Assembly: GCA_943787785.1 (NCBI GenBank)
Contig: CALSNT010000018.1
Span: forward strand, 1-64,000
Origin: an uncultured Paracoccaceae bacterium
GTDB taxonomy: Bacteria; Pseudomonadota; Alphaproteobacteria; Rhodobacterales; Rhodobacteraceae
Direction of reading: 5' to 3'
DNA: 64,000 nt
In this document: positions 18,165 to 27,017 of the stretch, piece by piece
Layout: each line of letters starts with the position of its first letter
Numbering within the stretch: position 1 is the stretch's first letter
Program-made: the position numbers and the translations under genes
Notes under the pieces: generated by a model
Seen by the model: only the letters and a program-made list of their open reading frames with translations
Told to the model about the DNA's origin: nothing
The model's database searches: none

Positions 18165-18554
18165 ATGCCCGATCTGGATCAGACCTTTGCCGCCCTCGCC
18201 GACCCGACGCGCAGGCGCATATTGGCAATGCTGCTAGAGGACGACATGGCCGTCACCGACGTGGCCGAACCGTTCGAGATGTCGCTGGCGGCGATCTCGA
18301 AGCATTTATCGATCCTGACCCGTGCGGGCCTCATCAGCCGGGACCGCCGTGGGCGGGTGACATGGTGCCGGTTAGAGCCGGACGCGATGAAAGATGCTTC
18401 GGTCTGGATGCAGTCGTTCGGGCAGTTCGAACCCGTCAATCTGGACGCGTTCGAACGGTTTCTGGAAGCAGAGGGCGGCCTAGCGGACGAACTGAATGAT
18501 GGCCAAGACGATGACGATGAGGCCGACGAGATAGATGATTCTGCGCATGAATGA
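18165..18554 (+). CDS. ArsR-family transcriptional regulator
   Basis: A 129-residue winged-helix repressor: FAALADPTRRRILAMLLE, then the recognition helix region EMSLAAISKHLSILTRAGLI and the wing RRGRVTWCRLEP. No cluster of metal-binding Cys is visible, so it belongs to the large non-metal ArsR group. The last ~20 residues are almost all Asp/Glu (QDDDDEADEIDDSAHE). This acidic tail is antisense to a possible 22-residue membrane peptide gene, and the true C-terminus may not be functional. Confidence 0.85.
   Translation: MPDLDQTFAALADPTRRRILAMLLEDDMAVTDVAEPFEMSLAAISKHLSILTRAGLISRDRRGRVTWCRLEPDAMKDASVWMQSFGQFEPVNLDAFERFLEAEGGLADELNDGQDDDDEADEIDDSAHE
18480..18548 (-). CDS. Possible 22-residue single-helix membrane peptide
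   Basis: This very short frame begins MRRIIYLVGLIVIVLAII and is one hydrophobic helix with basic ends. CGGAG lies eight bases before the ATG. It overlaps the 3' end of the ArsR gene on the opposite strand. Tiny proteins of this kind (MRR/MKR, one helix) occur in other Rhodobacteraceae as far as I recall. Because it lies fully within another gene, the case rests on the ribosome site and the hydrophobic character. Confidence 0.4.
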   Translation of the reverse strand: MRRIIYLVGLIVIVLAIIQFVR

Positions 18555-18694
18555 CTCCGGTTCGTACCCGCCATCCGGACACCTGCGCCCAAACGATCTG
18601 CTTTCCAGGACACTCAGCGCATAACCAGCAGGGAAACCCGCATGCAGGGAAAACCCAGCTGCCAAATATGTCTCTCGAGGTCAGCCGACAGCAT

Positions 18695-19654
18695 TCATTC
18701 GGCAACAGGTGTCGAGACTATTTTTGAAGGCGGATCAACTCTCAGCAACAGGAACAAGGCGACGATGCTAAGTCCGATACCGCCCAACACGATCAGCGGT
18801 GGCGCGGAGTTTCCCAGCGCCAGTTCCCACAAGATGACCCAGGTCGGGGTGAGGTAGGTATAGGCCATCACCCGTGCCGAGGTCAGGCGCATACTGGCAT
18901 ACTGAAGCAACAGGAAGGTCCCGGACCCCGATGCCAAGGTCAGGTACGCCAGCGTGATCCAGACCATGAGCGGCAGTGTACTCCAGTCCGTTGCAAGCAC
19001 TGCCGGGCCACCAGCGAGGGCCAGAACCAGCGTGCCTCCAACCAGCATACCGAAGGTTGCGGCCAATGCAGACTCGCCCCGGTTCAGCCGCAGGACCAGA
19101 GGAATATAAAGGGCGTGGAGGATACAGCCGATGAAATAGATCGCCTCGCCCTCGCCGACGCGGAACGCAATCGCCAGAGCTGGGTCGCCGCGAAAGATCA
19201 CCCAAAGCGCGCCCAGCGCGCCAACGCACAGCGCCATCAGAACGCGTGGCGTTGCGATCTGACGCAGGATCAGCCAGCCGAACCCGGCAGCCAGCAACGG
19301 CGTGAGGGTGAAAATGGCCGAAGTGGCGACGGCCGAAGCGGTCTTGAGGCCCTGAAACATCAGCACGAAATACATCCCGAACAGGCCGCCCAGAACCAGA
19401 TGCCGCCAGGGCTGGATCAACATCTTTCGGTTCAGCACACCTGTGGCCGCCGCCAATGCGCCGATGACGATCAAAGCCAGAAAGAACCGCGCGGCCGTCA
19501 ACGCCAACGGAGAGATATCGCGCGCCACCATCGATCCCATGCTGAAAGATCCGGCCACAAGGATCGAAAACGCCAGCATCGCCAGATGGCCCAGCGCGGT
19601 TTGCGGCAGTCGCGCCCTGCCATGAGCGACCAACGGTGGTGACTGGTCAGTCAC
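18695..19654 (-). CDS. EamA/DMT-family transporter
   Basis: A 319-residue protein with ten predicted membrane helices in two EamA repeats (about residues 25-155 and 170-305). Exporters of this superfamily move amino acids, metabolites or drugs; the substrate is unknown. The start is a GTG one base after the stop of the upstream LysR gene, so both are one transcription unit and the LysR protein probably controls this exporter. Confidence 0.88.
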   Translation of the reverse strand: MTDQSPPLVAHGRARLPQTALGHLAMLAFSILVAGSFSMGSMVARDISPLALTAARFFLALIVIGALAAATGVLNRKMLIQPWRHLVLGGLFGMYFVLMFQGLKTASAVATSAIFTLTPLLAAGFGWLILRQIATPRVLMALCVGALGALWVIFRGDPALAIAFRVGEGEAIYFIGCILHALYIPLVLRLNRGESALAATFGMLVGGTLVLALAGGPAVLATDWSTLPLMVWITLAYLTLASGSGTFLLLQYASMRLTSARVMAYTYLTPTWVILWELALGNSAPPLIVLGGIGLSIVALFLLLRVDPPSKIVSTPVAE

Positions 19655-19655
19655 C

Positions 19656-20552
19656 CTATTCGATCCAATCTGCCGGCCATTCCAGCGCCGCCTGCTTCAG
19701 GGCCGCCAGCAATTTCTGCACTTTGAGTGTTCGATGCAGATCGACATGGGTAACCAGCCACAGCGCCACGGTCCACTCCTCGCGCGGCGGCAACACCTCG
19801 ATCAGGTCGGGATGATCGGCGGCCTCCCAGTAGGTCAGGAAGCCCAGGCCGACACCGGCCAGAACTGCATCGATCAGAACACGGGTGTCAGCACCGCGAA
19901 ACACGATGCTTTCGGGGGCGACGGTCTCCCGCATCCAGCGCTCGAACGGAGCGCGAGAATTTTCCGCGTCATAGGCAACGAACCGGTGGTCCACGAGGTC
20001 GGCATCACTTTGCGGGCAGCCGCGATGCTCGACGTAGGACTTGGCTGCGAACAGCGCCATCGGGGCGCGGAAGAAGGGCTGCACCACATTGTCCGGATCG
20101 CTGGGCACCGAACCGGCGCGAATCGCGACATGGGCCTCTCCGTATTCCAGCCGGAGCAGCCGGTCGCCGGTCAGCAAGCGAACCTTCAGGGCCGGGTGGT
20201 CCTGTTGAAAGCGTGCGAGAATTGGAACGATCAGGGGCGATAGCTGTACCAGCGACGTCACCGCAAGCTCTCCGGAGACATCAGCACCGCCGCCACGAAT
20301 ACGCCCTGCAAGCTGACTGAATTGATCTTCGGTCACTTGCGCGACCTGCATCAGATCGGCGCCGGCCTCGGTCGGGGTGTAGCCGCGGGCGTGGCGCTGG
20401 AACAGCTTCGCCGACAGCCGCCCTTCGAGAGCATCTATGTGGCGGATCACTGTCGCATGATGCACGCCAAGCGCCTGAGCTGCGGCCGAAACCGTGCCGT
20501 GGCGCGCCACATGATAGGCGGTCCGGATTTCATCCCAATCGCTAATTGCCAT
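19656..20552 (-). CDS. LysR-family transcriptional regulator
   Basis: A 298-residue regulator: N-terminal HTH (DEIRTAYHVARHGTVSAAAQ, then ALGVHHATVIRHIDALE) and a C-terminal effector domain with the usual ELAVTSLVQLSPLIVP strand. It lies directly upstream of the EamA exporter gene (one-base gap) and is divergent from the DoxX gene. Autoregulation from the 221-base intergenic region is likely by analogy. Confidence 0.9.
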   Translation of the reverse strand: MAISDWDEIRTAYHVARHGTVSAAAQALGVHHATVIRHIDALEGRLSAKLFQRHARGYTPTEAGADLMQVAQVTEDQFSQLAGRIRGGGADVSGELAVTSLVQLSPLIVPILARFQQDHPALKVRLLTGDRLLRLEYGEAHVAIRAGSVPSDPDNVVQPFFRAPMALFAAKSYVEHRGCPQSDADLVDHRFVAYDAENSRAPFERWMRETVAPESIVFRGADTRVLIDAVLAGVGLGFLTYWEAADHPDLIEVLPPREEWTVALWLVTHVDLHRTLKVQKLLAALKQAALEWPADWIE

Positions 20553-20773
20553 CTAATTGCTCAACAGTCGTTTTACAGGCCCCTGCTCTCGCTGACAGCA
20601 AACGCGATTCGTCTCAGCCGCACAATCGAAACTTCGCGATTCCGCACCGTTTCTGCGAAGATCCGCCTGCGATGTGCGCTAATGCGCATATTGTGGCTTT
20701 GGAAACTCTGCTACTTGCGACAGGGCAAAGCACCATCGGCGCAGCTACAGCGACCCGACCAATGGAGATTGAG

Positions 20774-21130
20774 ATGTCAGACCCCGTACGCCTCTACGGC
20801 CTGTTGGCCATCAAGATCATCATCGCGCTGGCGTTTCTGGCCGCGGGGACTGCCAAGCTGATCGGGGTCGAGATGATGGTCCAGACCTTCGCAGTGATCG
20901 GCTGGGGCCAATGGTTCCGCTATGTTACCGGGGCCATCCAGGTCGTGTGCGCCGTGCTATTGTTCATTCCCGGTTGGCAAGCGCGTGGGGCGGGGCTGCT
21001 GGTCTGTACGATGATTGGCGCAGTGATCGCTCATCTGGTGGTCCTAGGTCCTTCGGCGATCCCGGCTTTGGTTCTGGGCGTGATGTCGGCGATCGTACTC
21101 TATGCGCATAAGGATCAGTTTCGAGGCTGA
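20774..21130 (+). CDS. DoxX-like small membrane protein
   Basis: A 118-residue protein with four hydrophobic helices. FLAAGTAKLIG and FIPGWQARGAGLLVCTMIGAV fit the DoxX-like family (PF13564 type), small inner-membrane proteins of unclear, possibly redox-related, function. The start at 20774 follows GGAGATTGAG; longer in-frame starts upstream lie in the regulatory gap. It is divergent from the LysR gene. Confidence 0.75.
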   Translation: MSDPVRLYGLLAIKIIIALAFLAAGTAKLIGVEMMVQTFAVIGWGQWFRYVTGAIQVVCAVLLFIPGWQARGAGLLVCTMIGAVIAHLVVLGPSAIPALVLGVMSAIVLYAHKDQFRG

Positions 21131-21218
21131 TTTGAGCGGTGTGACGGGCGCGGGATGACCGTTGCCGGTGTGGTCCAAAACCATTTCCCTTCAAATGCCC
21201 TCCATCTAGACTGCCAAT

Positions 21219-21677
21219 ATGCGCGTCGTATCCCACTCCTCGGACATGCTGATCGTCGAAGACAGGCCGATTTTCTGGTCGCTTCTCATCGCCACCTGGG
21301 TTCTGATTGGCTTGGGCGTCCTTATCTCAGGTCTTCTCGCACTTGATCTGGTCCGGGTCTTCTGGGGCGGAACATTCGGTGTGCTCGCTATAGTGATGTT
21401 TCTCCTGATTCTCCGACGGGTCCGCGTTTACTTTGATCGCGCGAACGACCTTGTGGAAATCCGGACGAAAGGCGTTCGCCGAACAACCCGCCAGCAATTC
21501 AAACTGAGGGATTTGGCTGCGGCACGGGTCCAGACCAGCGGCGGGGACACGGAAACCTACCGTGTCGCTCTTATTTTCGAGAACCCACATCGCGTGATCG
21601 CAACCGGCGAGGTCTATGACAGCAGCCGATCCAGTCAGCGAGCGGCCGATGCAATCAACGACTGGCTCGCGTGCTAG
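21219..21677 (+). CDS. Hypothetical two-helix membrane protein
   Basis: A 152-residue protein not recognised as a named family. Two hydrophobic helices (FWSLLIATWVLIGLGVLISG and VFWGGTFGVLAIVMFLLIL) lie in the first third. The rest is a soluble basic domain with alternating strands (YFDRANDLVEIRTKGVRR), the arrangement of small PH-like membrane-associated domains. It overlaps the VOC gene by 4 bases tail to tail. Confidence 0.6.
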   Translation: MRVVSHSSDMLIVEDRPIFWSLLIATWVLIGLGVLISGLLALDLVRVFWGGTFGVLAIVMFLLILRRVRVYFDRANDLVEIRTKGVRRTTRQQFKLRDLAAARVQTSGGDTETYRVALIFENPHRVIATGEVYDSSRSSQRAADAINDWLAC

Positions 21678-22051
21678 ACCAGCGCACCGACCTCAACCAG
21701 ATTGCCATCCGGATCGCGGAAATGCACCGAGTTGATCGGCCCCGCCGCGCCGTCCTTGACGCTGGGCCCGGTCAGCAATTCGATGCCCCGGTCGCGCAGG
21801 TCTTGCGCGAAGGCGTCGATATCATCCCCGGTCAGCAGGCAGAAATTGGCGCTGCCGGGCGTGCAGTTTGCGGCGATCTTCGGCTCCTTGCCGGCCTTCT
21901 GCACGCTGATCTTTCCGCCGCCGAAATCCAGCGACCATTTGCCGGGCCGTTCTTCGCGCGGTGTCATCCCCAGCACCTCGCGATAGAACGCCAGCGAGGT
22001 GTCGATGTCGCGCACCACCAGCACGATGTGGTCGATGCCTGTCGGGGTCAT
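21674..22051 (-). CDS. VOC-family (glyoxalase fold) protein
   Basis: A 125-residue protein with the two-module glyoxalase/bleomycin-resistance fold. GIDHIVLVVRDIDTSLAFYREVLGM carries the first metal His in its DHIVL part, NSVHFRDPDGNLVEV the second His and terminal Glu. It is probably metal-dependent, and the substrate is unknown. The start at 22051 gives the normal length; it is divergent from ffh. Confidence 0.85.
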   Translation of the reverse strand: MTPTGIDHIVLVVRDIDTSLAFYREVLGMTPREERPGKWSLDFGGGKISVQKAGKEPKIAANCTPGSANFCLLTGDDIDAFAQDLRDRGIELLTGPSVKDGAAGPINSVHFRDPDGNLVEVGALV

Positions 22052-22254
22052 GGCGCCCTCCCTACCCTGCGGCCATTCTTGACAGCCGCCCGCCACCGCC
22101 ATAAGACGCGGCCAATCCGGAGGTGTCTACAGACTTCCGGTCCCGGATCAGCCGGGATCGCCACCCGTCAGCGAGGTTTCGCCCGCGGGTGCGTTTGGCG
22201 TTTGGCAGATCGCTTTCCATATTGGGGGCGAGCAAGGAAAGAAGGAGGCCGCAT

Positions 22255-23763
22255 ATGTTCGAATCCCTCTCTGACCGCCTGTCAGGCGTTTTCGACCGGC
22301 TGACCAAGGCGGGCGCGCTGAGTGAAGACGACGTTAAGACCGCGCTGCGTGAAGTCCGCGTAGCGCTGCTGGAGGCGGACGTGTCCCTGACCGTGGCGCG
22401 CGATTTCATCACCGCCGTGCAGGAAAAGGCTACCGGTCAGGCAGTTACCAAATCGGTTACACCGGGCCAGCAAGTCGTCAAGATCGTCCATGACGCGCTG
22501 ATCGACGTGCTGTCTGGTGACGGTGCCGAAGCCGGAGCGCTGAAAATCGACAATCCGCCCGCGCCGATCCTGATGGTCGGCCTGCAGGGCGGTGGTAAGA
22601 CGACGACAACCGCAAAACTGGCCAAACGCCTGACCGAACGGGACGGGAAGCGCGTGCTGATGGCGTCGCTCGACACAAACCGCCCTGCGGCAATGGAACA
22701 ACTGGCGATCCTTGGGACGCAGATCGGCGTCGACACGCTTCCCATCGTTCCCGGCCAGACCGCGACCGACATTGCGCGGCGCGCCAAGCAGCAGGCGAGC
22801 CTGGGCGGTTATGACGTCTATATGCTCGACACCGCGGGCCGTCTGTCCATCGACGATGTGCTCATGGCCGAGGTGGAGGCGGTGCGCGACATCGCCACCC
22901 CGCGTGAGACGCTGCTGGTGGTCGACGGTCTGACCGGGCAAGACGCCGTCAGCACCGCTGAAAACTTTGACAACCGCATCGGCGTCTCGGGCGTGATCCT
23001 GACGCGGATGGATGGCGACGGGCGCGGCGGCGCAGCGCTGTCGATGCGCGCGGTGACCGGCAAGCCGATCAAGTTCGTCGGCTTGGGCGAAAAACTCGAC
23101 GCGCTGGAGGAATTCCACCCTGAACGCATCGCGGGCCGTATCCTCGGCATGGGCGACATCGTTTCGCTGGTCGAAAAGGCGCAGGAGACCATCGAGGCCG
23201 AGCAGGCCGAGCGCATGATGAAGCGCTTCCAGAAGGGCCAGTTCAACATGAACGATCTGCGCGCCCAGCTGGAGCAGATGCTGAAGATGGGCGGCATGGA
23301 CGGTGTCATGGGGATGATGCCAGGCATGAAGAAAATGGCCGGTCAGGTTGCAGCGGCTGGGATGGATGACAACCTGCTGAAACGCCAGATCGCGCTGATC
23401 CAGTCGATGACCAAACGCGAACGCGCCAACCCGGCGCTGCTGCAGGCGTCCCGCAAGAAGCGGATTGCCAAGGGCGCCGGTTTGGAAGTGTCTGAGCTGA
23501 ACAAGCTGCTGAAAATGCACCGGCAAATGTCGGACACGATGAAAAAGCTGGGCAAGATGGGCAAAGGTGGCGCTTTGAAGAACGCTATCGGCGCGATGTT
23601 CGGCAAAGGCGGGCCAAGCGCGGCTGAGGTCGCCGCCGCCAAGGCCGCAGCAGGAAAGGGCGCGCCCGGTGCGGGCCCCGGTGGCCTGCCCCCCGGATTT
23701 CCCGGGCTAGGCGGCCCGGGTGGTTTGCCCCCCGGCCTCAGCGGGTTCGGAAAGAAGAAATGA
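22255..23763 (+). CDS. ffh: Signal recognition particle GTPase Ffh
   Basis: A 502-residue protein: helical N domain (FESLSDRLSGVFDRL), G domain (GLQGGGKTTTTAKLAKRL P-loop, DTAGRLSIDD, LTRMDGDGRGG) and methionine-rich M domain with the RNA-binding RERANP-LLQASRKKRIAKGAG region. It targets nascent membrane proteins. The C-terminus has a Gly/Pro-rich tail (about 45 residues). GAAGGAGG precedes the ATG. The gene opens a run with GNAT, chorismate mutase, rpsP, rimM, trmD, rplS and rpmE. No SRP RNA gene was seen. Confidence 0.97.
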   Translation: MFESLSDRLSGVFDRLTKAGALSEDDVKTALREVRVALLEADVSLTVARDFITAVQEKATGQAVTKSVTPGQQVVKIVHDALIDVLSGDGAEAGALKIDNPPAPILMVGLQGGGKTTTTAKLAKRLTERDGKRVLMASLDTNRPAAMEQLAILGTQIGVDTLPIVPGQTATDIARRAKQQASLGGYDVYMLDTAGRLSIDDVLMAEVEAVRDIATPRETLLVVDGLTGQDAVSTAENFDNRIGVSGVILTRMDGDGRGGAALSMRAVTGKPIKFVGLGEKLDALEEFHPERIAGRILGMGDIVSLVEKAQETIEAEQAERMMKRFQKGQFNMNDLRAQLEQMLKMGGMDGVMGMMPGMKKMAGQVAAAGMDDNLLKRQIALIQSMTKRERANPALLQASRKKRIAKGAGLEVSELNKLLKMHRQMSDTMKKLGKMGKGGALKNAIGAMFGKGGPSAAEVAAAKAAAGKGAPGAGPGGLPPGFPGLGGPGGLPPGLSGFGKKK

Positions 23764-24296
23764 CGGTCGAACTCTCAAATGTACCGACGCTCGAAACCGA
23801 GCGCCTGATCCTGCGCGCGCCTCAGCCACGCGACTACGACGCGTTTTGCGCGTTCTATGCGACTGAACGGTCACAATACGTTGGCGGCCCGCTTGAGGGT
23901 CGCGCCGCCTGGAATGCCTTTACGTCCGAGATCGGGCACTGGGTCCTTCATGACTGCGGCATGTGGATCGTGACCCTGAAGGGTGACGACACCGCCATTG
24001 GCATTGTCGGCCATTGGGTCCCCGCAAACTGGCCCGAGACCGAGGTCGGCTGGGTCCTGTTCAACGCCGCTAACGAGGGCAAGGGCTACGCACGCGAAGC
24101 CTCCGAGGCCTCGGTCGATCACGCGTGGAACGTCCTGAAGTGGGATACCATCGTCAGCTACATCAATCCGGGCAACGATCCCTCGGTTGCGCTCGCCGAA
24201 CGTCTCGGCGCAGTGCTGGACCAGGATGCGCCGCAGCCAAATCCCGAAAAGCCCTGCCTCGTCTATCGCCACCCCAAACCGGAGGCCGCCGCATGA
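23760..24296 (+). CDS. GNAT-family N-acetyltransferase
   Basis: A 178-residue acetyltransferase of the RimJ-like group: ETERLILRAPQPRDYDAF opening, VGWVLFNAANEGKGYAREA as the acetyl-CoA binding region, and a C-terminal SVALAERLGAVLDQ segment. The acceptor is not known. It overlaps ffh and the chorismate mutase gene by ATGA, so all three are translationally coupled. Confidence 0.88.
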   Translation: MTVELSNVPTLETERLILRAPQPRDYDAFCAFYATERSQYVGGPLEGRAAWNAFTSEIGHWVLHDCGMWIVTLKGDDTAIGIVGHWVPANWPETEVGWVLFNAANEGKGYAREASEASVDHAWNVLKWDTIVSYINPGNDPSVALAERLGAVLDQDAPQPNPEKPCLVYRHPKPEAAA

Positions 24297-24589
24297 GCGA
24301 CGCAACCGCCCGCGCAGCCGAGCTGTTAAAAAGCCACCGCGCCAGCATCGACCGGCTGGATGCGGTCCTCGTCTACACACTGGGTGAGCGGTTCGCGCAT
24401 ACTCAGGCCGTCGGCAAACTGAAGGCCGAACACGACCTTCCCGCATCAGATCCCGCGCGCGAGGCGACGCAGATTGCGCGCCTCGAAGCGCTGGCCCGCG
24501 AAGCCGAGCTCGACCCCGAGTTCGCCAAGAAATTCCTGAATTTCATCATTCAGGAAGTCATCCACCATCACAAACAACATCAGAAATAA
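24293..24589 (+). CDS. Chorismate mutase (AroQ class)
   Basis: A 98-residue helical protein. SHRASIDRLDAVLVYTLGERF and the later VGKLKAEHDLP match the AroQ fold, where Arg and Lys residues hold chorismate for rearrangement to prephenate (Phe/Tyr synthesis). It has no fused PDT or TyrA domain, so it is monofunctional. The position between the GNAT gene and rpsP is conserved in relatives. Confidence 0.88.
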   Translation: MSDATARAAELLKSHRASIDRLDAVLVYTLGERFAHTQAVGKLKAEHDLPASDPAREATQIARLEALAREAELDPEFAKKFLNFIIQEVIHHHKQHQK

Positions 24590-24607
24590 GTCAGAAGGAA
24601 CAAACAC

Positions 24608-25111
24608 ATGGCTATGAAAATCCGGCTCGCCCGTGGCGGGTCCAAGAAACGCCCGCATTACTCGATCGTCGCCGCCGACAGCCGCATGGCGCGCGATGGC
24701 CGCTTTATCGAAAAGCTGGGCACCTATAATCCGCTGCTGGCTAAAGACAGCGAAGATCGCGTCAAGATGAACATGGAACGGGTCGAGTACTGGCTGGGTG
24801 TTGGCGCACAACCGACCGACCGGATCGCCCGGATGCTAGAGGCCGCTGGCCACCGCGCCAAAACCGAGCGCAACAACCCGCAGCGCGCCGAGCCCGGCAA
24901 GAAAGCAGTCGAGCGCGCGCAGGAGAAGGCCGACAAGGCTGCTGCCGCTGCCGAAGCCCCGGCTGTTGAGGAAGCCCCCGCTGAGGAGGCTCAGGTTGAA
25001 GAGGTGGCTGCCGAGGAAGCGCCCGTTGAGGCCGCCGCAGAAGAGGCACCGGCAGCCGAAGAGGCCCCTGCTGAGGAAGCCGCTGCTGACGACGCCGAAA
25101 AATCCGAGTGA
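24608..25111 (+). CDS. rpsP: 30S ribosomal protein S16 with Ala/Glu-rich tail
   Basis: A 167-residue protein. The first ~80 residues are typical S16 ([20 protein letters not shown], then [12 protein letters not shown] and [19 protein letters not shown]). A further ~85 residues are an Ala/Glu/Pro/Val-rich low-complexity extension (repeated EEAP/AEEA units). Alphaproteobacterial S16 proteins often have such tails, but this one roughly doubles the protein. It follows the chorismate mutase gene by 18 bases with AGAAGGA. Confidence 0.96.
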   Translation: MAMKIRLARGGSKKRPHYSIVAADSRMARDGRFIEKLGTYNPLLAKDSEDRVKMNMERVEYWLGVGAQPTDRIARMLEAAGHRAKTERNNPQRAEPGKKAVERAQEKADKAAAAAEAPAVEEAPAEEAQVEEVAAEEAPVEAAAEEAPAAEEAPAEEAAADDAEKSE

Positions 25112-25225
25112 CACGGTGAGCGAGGCCAGAACCGGCGAACAGATGACCCGACTCTGGCTCTCGCTCTGTAACCAATTGGGCGCGGCGCGGTGGCGCGGCG
25201 TTCCCGGCCCGACGGACGCACCGGG

Positions 25226-25744
25226 ATGAACGAGCGTATTTGCGTCGGCGCCATTTCGGGCGCCTTCGGGGTTCACGGTGAAGTACGCTTGAAATCCTTC
25301 TGCGCCGACCCGGCCGCAATTGCCGACTATGCACCGCTCAGCGACGAGGCGGGTCTTCGGGATTTCAACATTGCCGCGCTACGCCCCGCCAGGGGGGGCT
25401 TTGCAGCGCGTCTCAAAGGTGTCGCGACCCGCGAAGCTGCCGAAGCGTTGCGCGGTACGTTGTTGTTTGCCGAGCGTGCGCAGTTGCCCAGCCTGCCCGA
25501 CGACGAATTCTACCATGCCGATCTGATCGGTCTGGAGGTAGTGGACACCGGTGGGTCGACACTGGGCACGGTTCGCAACGTGCTGAACCACGGGGCATCA
25601 GATTTGCTGGAAATTGCGCCCCCAGGTGGTGGACAGGCAATCATGATGCCATTCACTCGCGCAGTGGTCCCGACCGTGGACCTGACCGCAGGCCGCATCG
25701 TTGCCGATCCCCCAGATGGGCTTATTGGCGATCCTGCGGACTAA
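25226..25744 (+). CDS. rimM: Ribosome maturation factor RimM
   Basis: A 172-residue protein of the RimM family (N-terminal barrel with ICVGAISGAFGVHGEVRLKSF; C-terminal PRC barrel with DLIGLEVVDTGGSTLGTV). It helps 30S head assembly and binds S19. The start at 25226 is chosen for the family N-terminus. Its position between rpsP and trmD is the normal one, although 114 bases separate it from rpsP. Confidence 0.95.
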   Translation: MNERICVGAISGAFGVHGEVRLKSFCADPAAIADYAPLSDEAGLRDFNIAALRPARGGFAARLKGVATREAAEALRGTLLFAERAQLPSLPDDEFYHADLIGLEVVDTGGSTLGTVRNVLNHGASDLLEIAPPGGGQAIMMPFTRAVVPTVDLTAGRIVADPPDGLIGDPAD

Positions 25745-25873
25745 GTCGTTCTGGCGATCTGTCTTTGGCGGCCACAGGCGACGCGGAAGCCGTCTTCGGA
25801 ACAATTCTCCCCGCACCGTGTTTCAGTCCCAGGAACTGTCGAGTGCACGCCTCGACGAACGAAGGGACGGAAC

Positions 25874-26035
25874 ATGATTAAGCTGATTCTCATTTTGCTG
25901 GTGGTTGCTGCGGTTGCAGCGCTTCTTGGCTTCGGGCGCATCTCTGGCGCAGCACTGACCGGTGCGAAAATCCTGATCGGCGATGCGCTGATCGTCTTCC
26001 TGCTGGTCATTCTTGGGGTTGTGGCGATCGCCTGA
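25874..26035 (+). CDS. DUF1328 small membrane protein
   Basis: A 53-residue protein with two hydrophobic helices (IKLILILLVVAAVAALLGF and DALIVFLLVILGVVAIA) separated by a short Gly/Ala-rich loop with ISGAALTGAK. This matches the DUF1328/YtjA family, whose members are small inner-membrane proteins of unknown role. GGGACGG lies upstream of the ATG. It sits between rimM and trmD, an unusual insertion into this ribosomal gene order. Confidence 0.85.
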   Translation: MIKLILILLVVAAVAALLGFGRISGAALTGAKILIGDALIVFLLVILGVVAIA

Positions 26036-26114
26036 CCTGGACTGATTGCGGCACCATCCCCGGTACCGCGTTGATTGTCGGCCAGAGGCTGGGCCCCTAT
26101 AGCTGTCCCCAGAC

Positions 26115-26960
26115 ATGCAATCCAGGACACAGCCTTTGACCGACAAGACATCACCACCGTCGAAATCTCATGGTAAGAAGTCCATCGCGGCGTCCGCACG
26201 TCCGCGCGATCTGATGTCCGAGGCGCCGCTGGCCGATGTCTGGACCGCGCGGATCGTGACGCTTTTGCCGGAGGTTTTTCCCGGTGTCCTCGGCGCTTCG
26301 TTGACCGGTAAGGCGTTGACCGACCGCCTGTGGCAGCTCCAGACCATAGACCTGCGCCGTTTTGGCGAAGGGCGGCACCGTAACGTCGACGACACGCCTG
26401 CGGGGGGCGGCGCGGGCATGGTTCTGCGCGCCGATGTCGTCGATGCTGCGCTAACCGAAGCGTCCGAAAATACCGCCGGGAAAAACTGGCCGGTGATCTA
26501 CCTCTCTCCGCGCGGCAAACCATTTGATCAAGCGATGGCCCAGCGCTTTGCAGCCGCTGATGGCGTCACTCTGCTGTCGGGCCGGTTCGAGGGCGTGGAC
26601 CAGCGCGTTTTGGACGCGCGAGACGTCGAAGAGGTCTCGCTCGGTGACTTCGTCATGACAGGCGGAGAGATTGCCGCAATGGCCTTGATCGACGCGACGG
26701 TCCGCCTTATACCCCGCGTGCTTGGGAATCAGGCGTCCGTGGAGGAGGAATCTTTCAGCACCGGGCTTCTTGAACACCCACAATACACGAAACCTGCCGA
26801 CTGGAACGGTCGCGCGATACCCGAAGTGCTTTTGTCGGGCCATCACGCGAAGATCACCGACTGGCGACAGGCCATGGCCGAAAGGCTGACAAAAGAACGC
26901 CGACCTGACCTCTGGCGGGCATATTGTGAGAGCCACGATATGGACCCGGATAAAGACTGA
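26115..26960 (+). CDS. trmD: tRNA (guanine37-N1)-methyltransferase
   Basis: A 281-residue SPOUT methyltransferase. VTLLPEVFPGVLGASLTGKA opens the domain, DDTPAGGGAGMVLRADV is the motif near the active site, and SGRFEGVDQRVL and LGDFVMTGGEIAAMALIDA form the knot that binds SAM. It methylates G37 to prevent frameshifting. The first ~40 residues are an unconserved Ser/Lys-rich extension; an in-frame ATG at 26214 would remove most of it. Confidence 0.95.
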   Translation: MQSRTQPLTDKTSPPSKSHGKKSIAASARPRDLMSEAPLADVWTARIVTLLPEVFPGVLGASLTGKALTDRLWQLQTIDLRRFGEGRHRNVDDTPAGGGAGMVLRADVVDAALTEASENTAGKNWPVIYLSPRGKPFDQAMAQRFAAADGVTLLSGRFEGVDQRVLDARDVEEVSLGDFVMTGGEIAAMALIDATVRLIPRVLGNQASVEEESFSTGLLEHPQYTKPADWNGRAIPEVLLSGHHAKITDWRQAMAERLTKERRPDLWRAYCESHDMDPDKD

Positions 26961-27017
26961 GAGCTCTCTGGTGGCCCCATACCGCAGGCAAACTGCGCAT
27001 TGTTAGGAGTAGATCAG

